Source: Pycnococcus provasolii (lineage: Eukaryota; Chlorophyta; Pseudoscourfieldiophyceae; Pseudoscourfieldiales). From it: DNA of 64,000 nt. Positions within the stretch are counted from its first letter, which is position 1. Each line of letters starts with the position of its first letter. Of the stretch, positions 9,142 to 19,799 are shown piece after piece. Position numbers and translations under genes: made by a program. The stretch covers positions 930,001 through 994,000 of the forward strand of contig CP150547.1 of assembly GCA_049487715.1 (NCBI GenBank), read 5' to 3'. A model generated the notes under the pieces. That model was not told the DNA's origin, did not search any database, and worked only from the letters and a program-made list of their open reading frames with translations.

Positions 9142-9822
9142 CCATCCATGCAAAAGGGAGGAAGGAAAATGATGGGAGACCAAAACCAACCATCCTACCA
9201 ACCCCGAAACAAACAAACATTGAAAACCCCAAACAAACATTGAAAACCCCAAACAAACATTGAAAACGGGAAGGAAAAATGGAACTGGCTGAGACTTGAG
9301 AGGAGGTTTCGCGCCAACCTCCCCCCCCCCCTTCCTTGCTCATCACTCAACTCAACTGAACTGGGGGAACGGGTTGCAACCCTGTGCTCATTTCATTTCA
9401 CTGCATTGAGCTTCTGACGGGTGCGTGCGTGCGTGCGTTTGTGATTTGCCTTAAGGTGTTGGTTGTTGGCCTTAAGGTTGTTGGCTGTTTCCTTTAGTTA
9501 AGCTGGCTGTCTGCCTCTGGACCTCTCGCTGTGCTGTGCGCTGGTAGGCCTCTTTTCTTTCAGCTCGTCTCTTGTCGTTATAGTTGCTGTTGATTAGGTT
9601 CAGGTTATGCCGCAGGTGCGTATCGTATCAAAGTATCTTGACTTTTGGTGCCTTTGAAGTCGTTTGCCTTTTGTGTACTTCAAGGAGTCCGGCCTGGAGG
9701 AAACACGTTTTACCTTTTTTTTTATTTGAGACATTCTTAAGCTTGCGAGACTTCTTTGCCTGTTCAAATCAATCTTTTTTCTTTTGAACTAAAAACGTAT
9801 ATATATACATACACCATCACAC
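9142..9822. other. Divergent cyclin/TMEM231 intergenic region with 20-nt tandem repeat
   Basis: It contains a tandem repeat of a 20-nt unit, AAACAAACATTGAAAACCCC (three copies, 9209-9267), a C10 run near 9322, a GTGC/GCGT microsatellite (9421-9438) and a T-rich tract before the TMEM231 start. A missing 5' exon of the cyclin gene could be here, but I could not find one with a GTRCGT donor. Confidence 0.5.
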
Positions 9823-10773
9823 ATGGCACGTACGTGTATGCAGGTGTACTCGGAGCCCGTCGCAAGGCGCCACTACGCGCCACGTTTTGGACTTGCCACG
9901 CTCTTCCGCATCGGGAACGTCGTCGGCGCATTTGTGCTGAGCGTGGTGGCGGCATACGCCGTCGGCGGACTCTGGCCGCGCGAGGACTTCTACCGCACAC
10001 AGCCGGACGTGTCGTTCCGCCACGACGTTGTGCTCGTTCTGCAGGGAAGCGACCGCGAGGCGGTCTTCACGACGCTGCCAAACCTCAACGACGCGCTGTC
10101 GCCCGCACGTACCGTGCCGGGTACCGCCAGCGCGACGCCAAACGACGTCAACGGCGACGGCAAGGTGGAGTACTTCGACGTCGTCGTTGACGCAACGCCA
10201 GGCTTCCCCGTGCACGGCATGAAGCTGCTTGCATCTTTCGACTACAAGTTGGATGGACGCGCGACCATGAGCACCACCGCGCTTGCGTACGCGACGCTTT
10301 CCTCAGCCGTTCCCGGATCGTTGGGCTACGTGGACGGAGAGCTCTCGCTGAAGCTGTCGAACGCGCTGCTGGACAACGCGCACCGCGCCGTGTACACGGA
10401 AAACCCGCTCGCAGACTTTCCCGCGGCGGACGGTGGTGGCGTGCACGCCTCCGAGAACATGACAGTGACGGGGTTGCTGAGCCGCTACCTTCTGCGCAAC
10501 GACACCGTCACGTACGAGTACACGGGGAGCTGGGAGAGCGGGGGTGACGGGTCTAGCTTCAAGGCGCTGGCGCGCGTGCGTGTGCCATACCACCAGGTGG
10601 TGCCACTTCGTCTTCGCAGCCTGGAGATGATTAAGTGGGGTTGGGTGCAGGTGTACAGCCTACTTGCGGTGCTTCTCTTCCTCAGGCGTCACTTTGAGGA
10701 GATTTGCTTTCACTACCGCCTCTTGCCGACGCGCGTGGTGAGCGACCTCGAGCCAAAGGAGCATCGCTTCTGA
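9823..10773 (+). CDS. TMEM231: TMEM231, ciliary transition-zone (MKS/B9) membrane protein
   Basis: A 316-residue protein, the usual TMEM231 length. The N-terminus VYSEPVARRHYAP parallels the family's xxSxPVxRxYxAG. It is followed by TM1 (about 30-50), GLWPREDFYRTQPDVSFRH, an extracytoplasmic beta-rich domain (NGDGKVEYFDVVVD, FDYKLDGRATMS, GSLGYVDGEL), then KWGWVQVYSLLAVLLFLRR (TM2). TMEM231 sits at the ciliary base with tectonic and B9 proteins and gates entry of membrane proteins into the cilium; human mutations cause Joubert and Meckel syndromes. Its presence implies a cilium with an MKS-type transition zone. ATG 9838 (MQVYSEPV) is an alternative start. The gene is convergent with EFL. Confidence 0.9.
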   Translation: MARTCMQVYSEPVARRHYAPRFGLATLFRIGNVVGAFVLSVVAAYAVGGLWPREDFYRTQPDVSFRHDVVLVLQGSDREAVFTTLPNLNDALSPARTVPGTASATPNDVNGDGKVEYFDVVVDATPGFPVHGMKLLASFDYKLDGRATMSTTALAYATLSSAVPGSLGYVDGELSLKLSNALLDNAHRAVYTENPLADFPAADGGGVHASENMTVTGLLSRYLLRNDTVTYEYTGSWESGGDGSSFKALARVRVPYHQVVPLRLRSLEMIKWGWVQVYSLLAVLLFLRRHFEEICFHYRLLPTRVVSDLEPKEHRF

Positions 10774-11017
10774 TTTTTGATGGATCCTTGAGGAGAGTGT
10801 CAACAACAACGTGTCAGTAATCACCAACAGAAAAAACAAAAATTTAGACAAAAGTGTTGATGATATTCTTCTTTTTTTTTTTTTGAGGAGAGAAATTCCA
10901 TGTTACCTTGTCTAAGACTCTCCACAGACTAACACTCCCCTACTTTTTTGTTATTCATGATCAAATCACTATTGGAACCCACACAGTTCATGCAAGCCCC
11001 ACCCAAGCTCAGGGTGC

Positions 11018-12957
11018 TTACTTCATCACCTTCTGCGTGCACTTCGTCACCTTGCCAAGCATGACCGCGGAGTTTCCGTCGAGGAACGCGATGCGGCTGA
11101 GGCCCTCGCAGTTCTTAAAGCTGTCGACGACAAGGGGCTGGCACGGCGCGAAGCAGACCTCCGCCATCTCGTTGGACTTCAGCGAGTGGGGAGACTCGAG
11201 CTTCTTTCCTCCGGTCTCCTTGCCCACCTTCCAGACAATGTCCTTAACGCGGCATGCGGCGTGGCCCGTGCGCACGAAGCCGATGGGCGAGTATCCCACC
11301 TTGAGCTCGCCGGGGATGTCGAGGATCTGCACCTGCGCGTTGAAGTCCTCCGCGGCTCCGAGCGTGGAGTCCGACTTGAGGATCATGACGTCTCCCGTGC
11401 GGGGCATGTTCTGCTTGTCGAGACCCTTAAGGTTCATGCCGACGTTGTCGCCAGCCTTGCCCTCGTCGATCTTCTTGTGGTGCATCTCGACCGTGAACAC
11501 CTTGCCCGTGCACGGCGTTCCGGGGGTGTGCGTGGGCATGAAGACCACTTCGTCGTTAGGCTTGACGACTCCCTGCTCGACACGTCCCGTGAGCACATCA
11601 CCGACACCCTTGATCTTGTAGATGCCCGAGATGGGAACGCGCATGGCCTTGCCCGTCTCACGAGTCGGCGGCTCGGCGAAGTCGTTGAGGACATCCTTGA
11701 GGCAGTCGACGTGAATCTTGTTTCCGGAGAGCGTCTCGATGTCGGCACCCTTCCAGAAGGGCATCTTGTCAGACTTGCTGAGGAGGTTGTCGCCGTTCCA
11801 TCCCGAGATGGGGAGGATGGCCACGGACTTCTCGACGAAGTCCTTCTTCCAGCCGACGCGGACGAGGGTGTTCCTCATCTCCTTCATGATCTCGTTGTAG
11901 CGTTCCTCGCTGTACGCTCCGCCGATGGCGGCGTCCATCTTGTTCACGCCAACCGCGAGCTGCTTGACTCCGAGCAGGTTGATGAGGCGCGCGTGCTGGC
12001 GCGTCTGTCCCTGCACCTCGCCAGCCTTGTGGTTGCCCTTCTGGATCGCCGTGGTGAAGTTGCCATCGGCGGGGACCATGAGAAGCGCGACGTCAGCCTG
12101 GGCGGCTCCGGAAATCATGTTCTTGATGAAGTCACGGTGACCGGGGGCATCGATGATCTATCATAAGAGAAGAGAAGAGAGAGAAAGAATGATGAGTGAG
12201 TTTTTTTTGGTGATGAGATCAAAACTAGTCAAATCAGGGTGATAGTAATCAACAAAAGAGACGTACGGTGTAGTGCCACTTGTCAGTGAAGAACTCCTTC
12301 GTCGTGCACGAGATGGTGACACCACGAGCGCGCTCCTCCTTCTGACGGTCCATGTAGAACGCGAAGGCGAACGAAGACTTGCCGAGCGCATCAGCCTCAG
12401 CCTTCAACCTGAGAAGTTGATAAAAAAAAGAAAAAAGTTGTTGGTCAGAACGAACGTCTTTTTATTTTTGGTTGGTTGTTGGTTGTTGACAGGTGTGTGT
12501 ATGCCTCCTTTTGGCAGCAGCAGTGTTTGGCTGTTTGCCACCACCACCACCCTCACCCTCATCATCACGAAGATGATGATGATGAGAAGGATGTTAACAT
12601 CAAAAAAAGTCATCGAGAGAGGGGAAAAAAAACGTACTTCTCCATCTCACGCTCGGGGATACCTCCGAGCTCAAAGAGGAGGCGGCCGGTGGTCGTCGAC
12701 TTGCCAGAGTCGACGTGGCCGCAGATGACGATGGACATGTGGGTCTGCCATAAGAATTAAGAATGGAGGAAAGGGAGAGAGTGAGATCATTCATCAAAAA
12801 ACCTACCAAAAAAAAAACAAAAAAGCAAAAAAACAAATCCAAACCAAAAAATAAAAAGATAGATCAACAAGGAGAGACAAAGAGACACAACCACCACCAA
12901 GGAGAGACAACCAGGAAATAAGCACACACAAGTAACACGTACCTTCTCTTCCGCCAT
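11018..12957 (-). CDS. EFL: Elongation factor-like GTPase EFL, four exons
   Basis: Exons are 12957-12943 (MAEEK), 12744-12638, 12408-12267 and 12157-11018; the joins are in phase and give 467 residues. All three donors are GTACGT. Motifs: P-loop GHVDSGKST, switch [12 protein letters not shown]. The diagnostic EFL sequence [18 protein letters not shown] and [13 protein letters not shown] separate it from canonical EF-1alpha. EFL replaces EF-1alpha in many green algae and delivers aminoacyl-tRNA to the ribosome. The first exon encodes only five residues. Introns are 198, 229 and 109 nt. The 5' flank has polypurine repeats. Confidence 0.96.
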
Positions 12958-13842
12958 TTTGGGTGTATGTACTTGTCAGTAATTGTTGAGGAAGAACTGA
13001 ACGGGAAGAGCGAGCAGGAATGGGGGAACAGGGAGGCGGCAGTTGTTGGGAAGGGGAAGGGGCAGGGCAGGGAGGGGAGGGGAGGAGGGAGGAGGGGAGG
13101 GGAGGGGAGGGGAGGGGAGGGGAGGGGAAGGCGCGGCGGCGGCTCAAGGCTCATCCCCTCATCATCGACCCCATCTCCCTCCAGTGTTGACGTCGAGCCT
13201 CCCTCCCTCTCCCTCTCTCTCTCTCTCTCTTTCGAGCCTCATCAGGAGGGAGGGAGGGAGGGAAATCAGCCTCCTTCCTAGCCTAACAACCGGCAGTTCT
13301 CCCCTCTCCCCTCTGAAGAACCAAAGCCGAAGCACGAAAACAGCAGGAAAACAGGTCCAAGGTCCAAGGCCAGAGAGCAGAGAACAGGTGTACCCTAGCT
13401 AGGTGTGGAATCTTCTCCATCTCGTTCCCGGAGGGGAGGGCGTGTGAGTTGTGCGGCACTCCAAGAGGTTCTTTGCTGCTGTGGGAAACAAGAACCAGCG
13501 ATACAGTAGTCTATATAAAACCAGAGGGCGGAAACGGCACCAAAGAACCAGCTGCAGCAGGCGGGCGTGTACCCTTACGGAGGAAGGTACGCAAACCCTA
13601 GCGAAACCCCGATCATCAGGGCATGCAGTTGGCGAGGCCTTTTTCCGACCCTACGATTTCCATTCCTGGCGGCGGCGGTCCCCATAGATGGGTTTAGGGG
13701 TTTCCTTTTTCCTTTTTAGTTTTCGGGGGTTTCTTCATATTTGATTCTGTGTGTGACTTTTGATGTTATTTTACTCTCGACGACTTGCTTCTCGACGACT
13801 TCAAGATTACTAACGCCACGGTTGACGCAGGCGGTGGTAAGA
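12958..13842. promoter_or_regulatory. Divergent EFL/O-methyltransferase region with polypurine array
   Basis: The region holds a long GGGGA/GGGAGG polypurine array (about 13070-13130), a CTCCCTCTCTCTCT tract (13198-13232), GGGA repeats (about 13247-13263) and an AAACCCTAGC telo-box-like site near 13593. No gene was found. A promoter role is inferred from its position upstream of a highly expressed translation factor. Confidence 0.45.
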
Positions 13843-14760
13843 ATGCGCGCACCACCTGCGCAGCACACCTCTCAGCAAGTGGTGCAAGTCGCAAGAAAAC
13901 GAACTCACCATAAGCAACAACAACACACCAGGGCGTTGTTTCCCTTCCCCGCCGCCGCATGTCGCACCTCATGTCGTCGCCGCCACGTCGTCACGAAATC
14001 ATCAACACTCTCAGGTGCTTCATCCTCCCGTGTTCCCAAACCACTCCTACCACTCAACACGCACCTGTACGAGTACATACTCGAACACACGCGAGAACAC
14101 CAAACCTTGCGTGACCTACGAGCGGCGACGTGCGACTATCCACACGGAGCGCAGATGCAGGTGCCCCCGGAGCAGGGCGTGTTTCTGCAAATGCTCGTGG
14201 AAATCACAAACGCGCGCAAGGTTGTGGAAATTGGCGTCTTCACCGGATATAGCAGCCTTGCTATGGCAATGGCTATGAACAACGACAAGCACGCGAGACT
14301 GCTGGGCCTAGAGTCGGACGAACGGCCTCTCGTTCTTGCCGAGCAGTACTGGGAAAAGGCGGGTGTGCGCAGCCGCATCGACGTCGTGCTTGGGGACGCC
14401 GTGGAAACGCTGCGCGCACTTGCACAGCAGGACGGGCAGGACGTCACGGCGTGGAAAGATGAATCTGGCGAGTTCGACGCGTCGTGGTGGGCACAGCCAG
14501 GAACGGTGGACATCGCGTTTGTTGACGCCAACAAGCGTGCGTATGACGAGTACGTGCAGCTCGTGTACCCGCTCCTGCGCACGGGAGGCGTCGTCGTCCT
14601 GGACAACGTATTGTGGAAAGGTAAGGTGGCTGACCCTGAACATGCAGACAAAACAACCGAGTCCATTCGACAGCTTAACGCTACTCTGTTCCACGACGAA
14701 CGTTGGACGTACTCGCTTCTACCCATCGGCGACGGTGTTGCGCTCTGCCGCAAAAGGTGA
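13843..14760 (+). CDS. CCoAOMT-type SAM-dependent O-methyltransferase, probably organellar
   Basis: From ATG 13843 the product is 305 residues. About 75 residues of Arg/Ser/His-rich targeting sequence precede the domain. The methyltransferase_3 domain includes GAQMQVPPEQGVFLQML, the SAM-binding KVVEIGVFTGYSSLAMA, LESDE (acidic ribose binder), IDVVLGDAVETL, VDIAFVDANKRAYDEY (metal-binding Asp with the following Asn) and GGVVVLDNVLWKG. This is the cation-dependent O-methyltransferase family, which acts on catechol-type substrates such as caffeoyl-CoA in plants. Single-domain algal and cyanobacterial members have broad substrate ranges. The substrate is not predictable. An ATG at 13741 is in frame but adds atypical sequence. 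Confidence 0.85.
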   Translation: MRAPPAQHTSQQVVQVARKRTHHKQQQHTRALFPFPAAACRTSCRRRHVVTKSSTLSGASSSRVPKPLLPLNTHLYEYILEHTREHQTLRDLRAATCDYPHGAQMQVPPEQGVFLQMLVEITNARKVVEIGVFTGYSSLAMAMAMNNDKHARLLGLESDERPLVLAEQYWEKAGVRSRIDVVLGDAVETLRALAQQDGQDVTAWKDESGEFDASWWAQPGTVDIAFVDANKRAYDEYVQLVYPLLRTGGVVVLDNVLWKGKVADPEHADKTTESIRQLNATLFHDERWTYSLLPIGDGVALCRKR

Positions 14761-14891
14761 GTAAATATTTATTGAAATAAAAATCTGTGTAGTAACATCT
14801 TCGTTCTCTGATTCCAACCTTGTTCCGTTTCAAGCTAAAAGCTTATCCCACAATAAGCAACTTTATGGGTTCGTGCACTTGCCCAGAATCG

Positions 14892-15828
14892 TCATCGTCT
14901 TTCCTTCGCACTCTCTTTATTCGCCGTGGCTTGCACCCACGGGAAAATCGCCCACTTGTCACCCTTGCACTCAATGTTGTCCTTACCCAAGGCCATCTCC
15001 GACGGAACTTTCCCGTACTCACATCCGTTCGGACGCGACCAGCCAGCGCCGTTCTTCCAGCCACCCGACGGCTGCTTCATCGACTCGTACGCTCCTGTTG
15101 TTGTTGTTGTTGTTGTTGTTGGAGGAGGAGGGAGTGTATACGTTAAAACCACCTTGCACAAGACTTGAAGAAGGAACGAAAAAGAAAATTGGGCCACGTA
15201 CCATAGTATATGTCAGGCATCGTCATGTAGTCGTTGTTACGCGTCTCCAGAGCAATTTCCAACAGGCCATACATGAACAGACTCATGCAGAGGTAGAGGA
15301 GCAGAAGAAGGCCAATAATGACACCCCACTGCTTTGGTGTGTTGTTCATGATTTTGAACTCATCCTTCTGCGATGTTATATGTTTAAGGTTGGTGTGTGA
15401 AAGTTTTGTGCGTTTTTCACGTCAAGTTAGCAAAGTTTGTCATGTGTCGTCTGTCGCTCTTGTTATACAATGTCGTCGTCAAGCCAAAGTGCCAAACCAC
15501 ACCACCCACCAGAAGAAGAAAACGCGTCAGCCTACTTGCACTTCCGAGGAAGAAAGACTTCGCCTTTTTTGCGACGCAGGAACCACCACTTTCCTGTCCC
15601 GCATGCAAAACCCTCGGACGAGACGAGAGGCACGTCGCCTTGTCCCCCTGAACGCGTTCACCACGCGCAAGCACAACTACGACACGCCATGAGGTAAGCC
15701 TCCGCAACTTGCAAGGCTGCGGAGGCTTCTGGCCGTGCCCTCTTTAAGTGAGACCCGTCGCCCAACTCCAGTCATACTCCGTTGACACGCACCTCTTCGA
15801 GCTTAATCTTGTCGGCTGAGACCGCCAT
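14892..15828 (-). CDS. Small single-pass membrane protein, three exons, unknown
   Basis: Exons 15828-15793, 15367-15202 and 15094-14892 join in phase into a 134-residue protein beginning MAVSADKIKLEEKDEFK. Donors are GTGCGT and GTACGT; acceptors are CGCAG and ACAG, the last after a GTT/AAC microsatellite. One strong transmembrane helix (WGVIIGLLLLLYLCMSLFM, about 26-46) follows a short charged N-terminus. The soluble C-terminal part has a Gly/Trp/Cys-rich segment (SGGWKNGAGWSRPNGCEYG, later IECKGDKWAIFPWVQ). No family recognised. Consistent splice sites and codon use make it a credible gene. The product is short and would be missed by single-frame calling. Confidence 0.75.
15696..15728. other. 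Perfect 11-bp hairpin inside intron 1
   Basis: AAGCCTCCGCA (15696-15706) and TGCGGAGGCTT (15718-15728) form a perfect 11-bp stem around an 11-nt loop. The loop includes the self-complementary CTTGCAAG. It lies in the 425-nt first intron of the small membrane-protein gene. Confidence 0.7.
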
Positions 15829-16817
15829 GGTGCTTGCTTGTTTCTTTCTTGTTGTGCTGGGGCTTGGCAGGAACTTGGAAGGGCGAGGTTTATTTCTTCT
15901 GCCTTGCCTTGTTGAGCAGCACGAGCACGACCGTGTTGGGGTGCGGCTTCACATGCATCGTTCCTACCCTACAGTGCAGAACAAAATACATGCGTTCACG
16001 CACGCACGTCGCACGCACGCATTGCATTGCTCTGCAAGTCTGCATGCATTGCTGCAGAGTTGCGTTGCAGGCACGTGTATGTACCTATGAAACGAAGGGA
16101 AAACGAAAACGAACGCAGCCTGCCACAGGCGTGATTCTAAGTTTACTTCCTTCCGGACTCTCTTGCCTCATGTCTGATGATTCCACCTGATTGATGCCCA
16201 TATTGGTCCATAGTCTATGCCATCGATTGCCATCGATTGCCGTCGATCTCATCACACCTGACACCTGAGTCCAATTGCAAGGGAGCGACAATTGCTGACA
16301 ATGGAGAGATGGAGTGTCGGTTCCTGCTCAAATGCAAACTCGACTTCATACCAACGCCATAGTGAGGTCATACATAGAAGTATCGTAGTACTAAGCCGAC
16401 CAAGCCTACCACCACCGACGAAGCGTACCACCACCGACGAAGCGTACCACGGACCATACCACCGAGTACCGACCATGCAAGCCTACCACCACGGACCATT
16501 ACGACCAAGTTTACCAATAGTTACCCTTAGACTACAGCGCCACAGCGCCACTACATACGGAAAACGAGTGCGCGCGTGCCTGTACCGGGTAAGCCTGTAC
16601 GAAACTTTTTACCCGGGTTATTACCAGGAGTCGCAAGGAAGAGGTATCCCCCCCGGCAGCGTTTTCTCCCAAACCCTCCTTTTTCTTTTCAGTTTCTCGC
16701 TCTTCCCGTTCGACCTCCGCCCCGCTGCTCCATCGGCACTCGCAGACCAGATTTCTGCGTCCTCGTGGGTGGCGTCGTCTCTCGGTGTCCTAAGAGGAGT
16801 AGTGTCTCGGTGTTAGG
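15829..16817. other. Intergenic region with short tandem repeats
   Basis: Divergent between the small membrane-protein gene and delta-COP. It contains GCACGCACG runs (about 16000-16020), three ATCGATTGCC-type units (16219-16245) and a series of TACCACCACCGACGAAGCG units (16406-16455). A TTTTTACCCGGGTTATTACC stretch near 16604 is one of the recurring CCCGGGTA-type motifs. No coding region is supported. Confidence 0.5.
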
Positions 16818-17824
16818 ATGGTGCGTCTTGTGGTTGGTTGAGGTGCTTGGTGCTTATGCTGTTGTGGTTATGCTTGTTAGTGTGCTTGGTTTGGTGCTCG
16901 CTTGGTGGGCTGTGTGCTTGTGCTTTGGTGCTTGCTTGCTTGTTGTTGTTGTGTGGTCGGCGTCCTGGGCGGGGTCGGTCCTGCGTCCGTTTTTTGTCGC
17001 GCGCGCGATCCTGTCTCAGCGTGCGATCACACGTAATACGCAATAGACTCACGTATTGTATGCAAACGACCCACGCGATCCACGCACAACACAACACACG
17101 ACGTGATCGTCATACTCCAACCGACCAGGTGGTTCTCTCGTGCGCGATCGTCACGAAGACGGGCAAGGCGCTCGTCGCGCGCCAGTTCGTCGAGATGACG
17201 CGCATACGCATCGAGGGACTTCTCGCAGCCTTTCCCAAGCTCGTCGGATCAGGGGGAAAGCAGCACACGTACGTGGAAACGGAGAACGTGCGGTACGTGT
17301 ACCACCCCATGGAAGGACTGTACCTCATGCTCGTAACCAACAAGCAGAGCAACATCGTCGAGGACCTCGAAACGCTTCGCCTGCTCAGCAAGGTTGTGCC
17401 CGAGTACGTCCCAAGCGTCGACGAGGACAACGTCGGACGGGCAGCGTTCGAGCTCATCTTTGCGTTCGACGAGGTCATCTCACTTGGACAGCGTGAGCCG
17501 GTGAACGTGACTCAGGTGAAGCAGTACACCGAGATGGAGAGCCACGAGGAGAAGCTGCACAAGATGATCATTCAGAGCAAAATCAACGACACGAAGGACG
17601 TCATGAAGCGCAAGGCGCTCGAGATCGACAAGTCCAAGGTGGACAAGATGCGAGACCGCGCGCTCAAGGGAGACTTCGGGCCTTCCGTGGGCGGCGGACC
17701 TGGCGGTGGCTTTGGCGGCAGCCGGTACGACATGGACATGGGCTTCGACAGCCGACCTCCCATGGGCGGCGGCGACGACGACATGGGCATGGGCATGGGC
17801 ATGGGCATGGGAGGAGGTGCCCGC

Positions 17825-17859
<35 letters not shown>

Positions 17860-18805
17860 GAGACCGGCGGGTGGCGGCCGCGGCGGCTTGAGCCTCGGCG
17901 GCCCGAAGAAGGGGCTCGTGCTCGGGGCAAAGGGCGGCGCATCCACAGCCTCCAACCAATTCCTCGACGCGCTGCGAAGCGAAGGGGAGATGGTGGAGGA
18001 GAAGGAGGCGTCGAGGGGGAGATACGGGGCAGACCAGGGCGCGGGAGCACAGGCGGCAGCACCTCCACCTTCAGATCCGATCGTGCTGACGCTCGAGGAG
18101 AAGGTGGTGGCGGCCATCATGAAGGATGGCGGCATCGAACAGCTTGAGGTGCAGGGCACAATCAGCCTCGAGGTGAACGACGAGGCGTCCGCAATGTGCC
18201 GCATCGCGGTTTCGCAGGGCGACAACCCCGGGTTCCAGTTCAAAACGCACCCGAACATCGACAAGCAGCTGTACGCATCGAGCTCCGAGCTCGGGCTCAA
18301 GGATCCCAACCGACCTTTCCCCAGCGGCAGCCCGCTCGGAATCCTCAAGTGGCGCATGGCGTCGAAGGACGAGGACCTGCTTCCAATCAGCATCAACTGC
18401 TGGCCAAGCGTCAGCGGCGGTGAGACGTACGTGAACATCGAGTACGAGGCGAACAACGATATGGAGCTTCAAAATCTCGCCATCGAGATTCCGCTGCCGG
18501 CGTCGAGTGGGAGGGAAACGCCGACGGTGAACAGCTGCGACGGAGACTACCGCGTCGACACGCGGCGGGGCGTTCTGATGTGGACTGTGGACCTCATCGA
18601 CAACAGCAACCGCTCCGGATCGATGGAGGTGGTGGTTCCCAACTGCACGGATCCCGACGCCTTCTTCCCCATCGACGTCACCTTCTCAAGCCAGAACCTC
18701 ATGTGCGACATCAGCGTCGACCAAGTCTTCCGCGTGAATGATGGTTCGCCAGTGCGCTACGCAAAGCGTAACGCGCTCATCGTCGACTCGTACCAGGTGG
18801 CGTGA
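16818..18805 (+). CDS. ARCN1: Coatomer delta subunit (delta-COP), two exons
   Basis: Exon 1 is only the ATG (16818-16820) followed by donor GTGCGT; exon 2 is 17129-18805 after CCGACCAG. The product is 559 residues and begins MVVLSCAIVTKTGKALVARQF. It has a longin domain (1-140), a helical linker, a Gly/Met-rich insert (about 185-245, with runs of Gly-Met and Gly) and a C-terminal mu-homology domain from about 310 (EVNDEASAMCRIAV to IVDSYQVA). Delta-COP pairs with beta-COP in the F-subcomplex of COPI and recognises retrograde Golgi-to-ER cargo. The low-complexity insert accounts for the excess over the roughly 510-residue animal protein. The ATG|GT split of the initiation codon is inferred from the family N-terminus. 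Confidence 0.93.
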
Positions 18806-18947
18806 TGTGCTGCTGCTGACTTGACAAAATGAGAGGTGGGGGCAAGGGACGCCAATACGGGGGCTGGCAGGAAGAGCTTGGAGTAGAGTAAGAGTTGAAT
18901 GGAAAAAAAGAATTTACTTAAAAGAACAAGCATACCCTACATATGTG

Positions 18948-19799
18948 CTACATGCGCGACGACGACGACGACGGTGGCGGCGACGGCGGCGACGGCGGCG
19001 ATGGCGTGCCCAACGAAACTGCTGGAACGTTACGTTTTGTGTGTTCATCACGTCCGTCGTCAGTCAAATCAGCTGACGGTCCAAACTCAAACTCCGGTGC
19101 GGCGTCGTGAGCGAGCATGGCGATGCGCACAAGAATCGCGCTCGTCAAGCCCCATATAACAAAGTTCTCCGAAGATGGAGATTTCGAGTCGTCGCTGCAC
19201 CTCCAGATGCGTGTCGCATCCACCTCGACGTCGAAGTTGTGGATGCGAAGCGTTGTGTTAAAGAGTTCGATGTCGGTGTGGGAGTGACCTTTGGAGCTGA
19301 GCATGCTTTCCAGAGGCACCCAGAATATGGAATCCACCTCACCTGGATTAGGTGTTGGCTTGAATGACGAAATGTCCTCCACGAGTCCAACGACCGGCGT
19401 TACCCAAACTTTATGCTTGGACAGCATCGGATCGAGCTCGCCGAGGATGGTGACTTTAGACGGGGGTAACCCACACTCTTCGTGCGCCTCTCGCAGTGCT
19501 GCATCTCGCGCCGTCTCGCCGGGGTCCAGGCGCCCTCCAGGAAGCGCCACCTCGCCGCCGTGTCTTCTCAGCTTCGCACTGCGTCGCGTGAGCAGAACGG
19601 CGAGTTGGTCGGAGGAGGAGGAGGAGGATGCGTTATTTGGAGCTGGCGGCTGGTTCGACGTCGACGTCGGCGGTGCCGGCGGGGTGGCAGAGCGGAAGAG
19701 CGGTACGAGCACCGCCGCCGCGGGTGCGCCGTTGGACGGAGGGGGCGGCGCTATGTCGCGCAGCCGTCGGCGCAGCGCCGCTAGTAGCGCATGCGCCAT
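18948..19799 (-). CDS. Nudix hydrolase, CoA-diphosphatase type
   Basis: From ATG 19799 the product is 283 residues. The UPF0035-type CoA Nudix signature is present: LLTRRSAKLRRHGGEVALPGG, then Nudix box residues 88-111 with Glu in GETARDAALREAHEECGL. Family members (plant NUDX11/15/22, animal NUDT7/8) cleave CoA and acyl-CoA to 3',5'-ADP and phosphopantetheine in mitochondria or peroxisomes. An Ala/Arg-rich N-terminus (MAHALLAALRRRLRD) fits a mitochondrial signal; the C-terminus ends in a Ser/Pro tract without a clear SKL signal. The frame opens farther upstream, but that extension overlaps the divergent gene and is not coding-like. Confidence 0.85.
   Translation of the reverse strand: MAHALLAALRRRLRDIAPPPPSNGAPAAAVLVPLFRSATPPAPPTSTSNQPPAPNNASSSSSSDQLAVLLTRRSAKLRRHGGEVALPGGRLDPGETARDAALREAHEECGLPPSKVTILGELDPMLSKHKVWVTPVVGLVEDISSFKPTPNPGEVDSIFWVPLESMLSSKGHSHTDIELFNTTLRIHNFDVEVDATRIWRCSDDSKSPSSENFVIWGLTSAILVRIAMLAHDAAPEFEFGPSADLTDDGRDEHTKRNVPAVSLGTPSPPSPPSPPPSSSSSRM

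Noticed and set aside
9823-9860. A 14-nt intron GTACGTGTATGCAG at the TMEM231 start
   Set aside because: Too short to splice, and removal breaks the frame.
11018-12957. Canonical EF-1alpha
   Set aside because: The [18 protein letters not shown] segment and other residues are EFL-specific.
17572-18456. Minus-strand 294-residue Pro-rich frame
   Set aside because: Antisense to delta-COP, whose family match is unambiguous.
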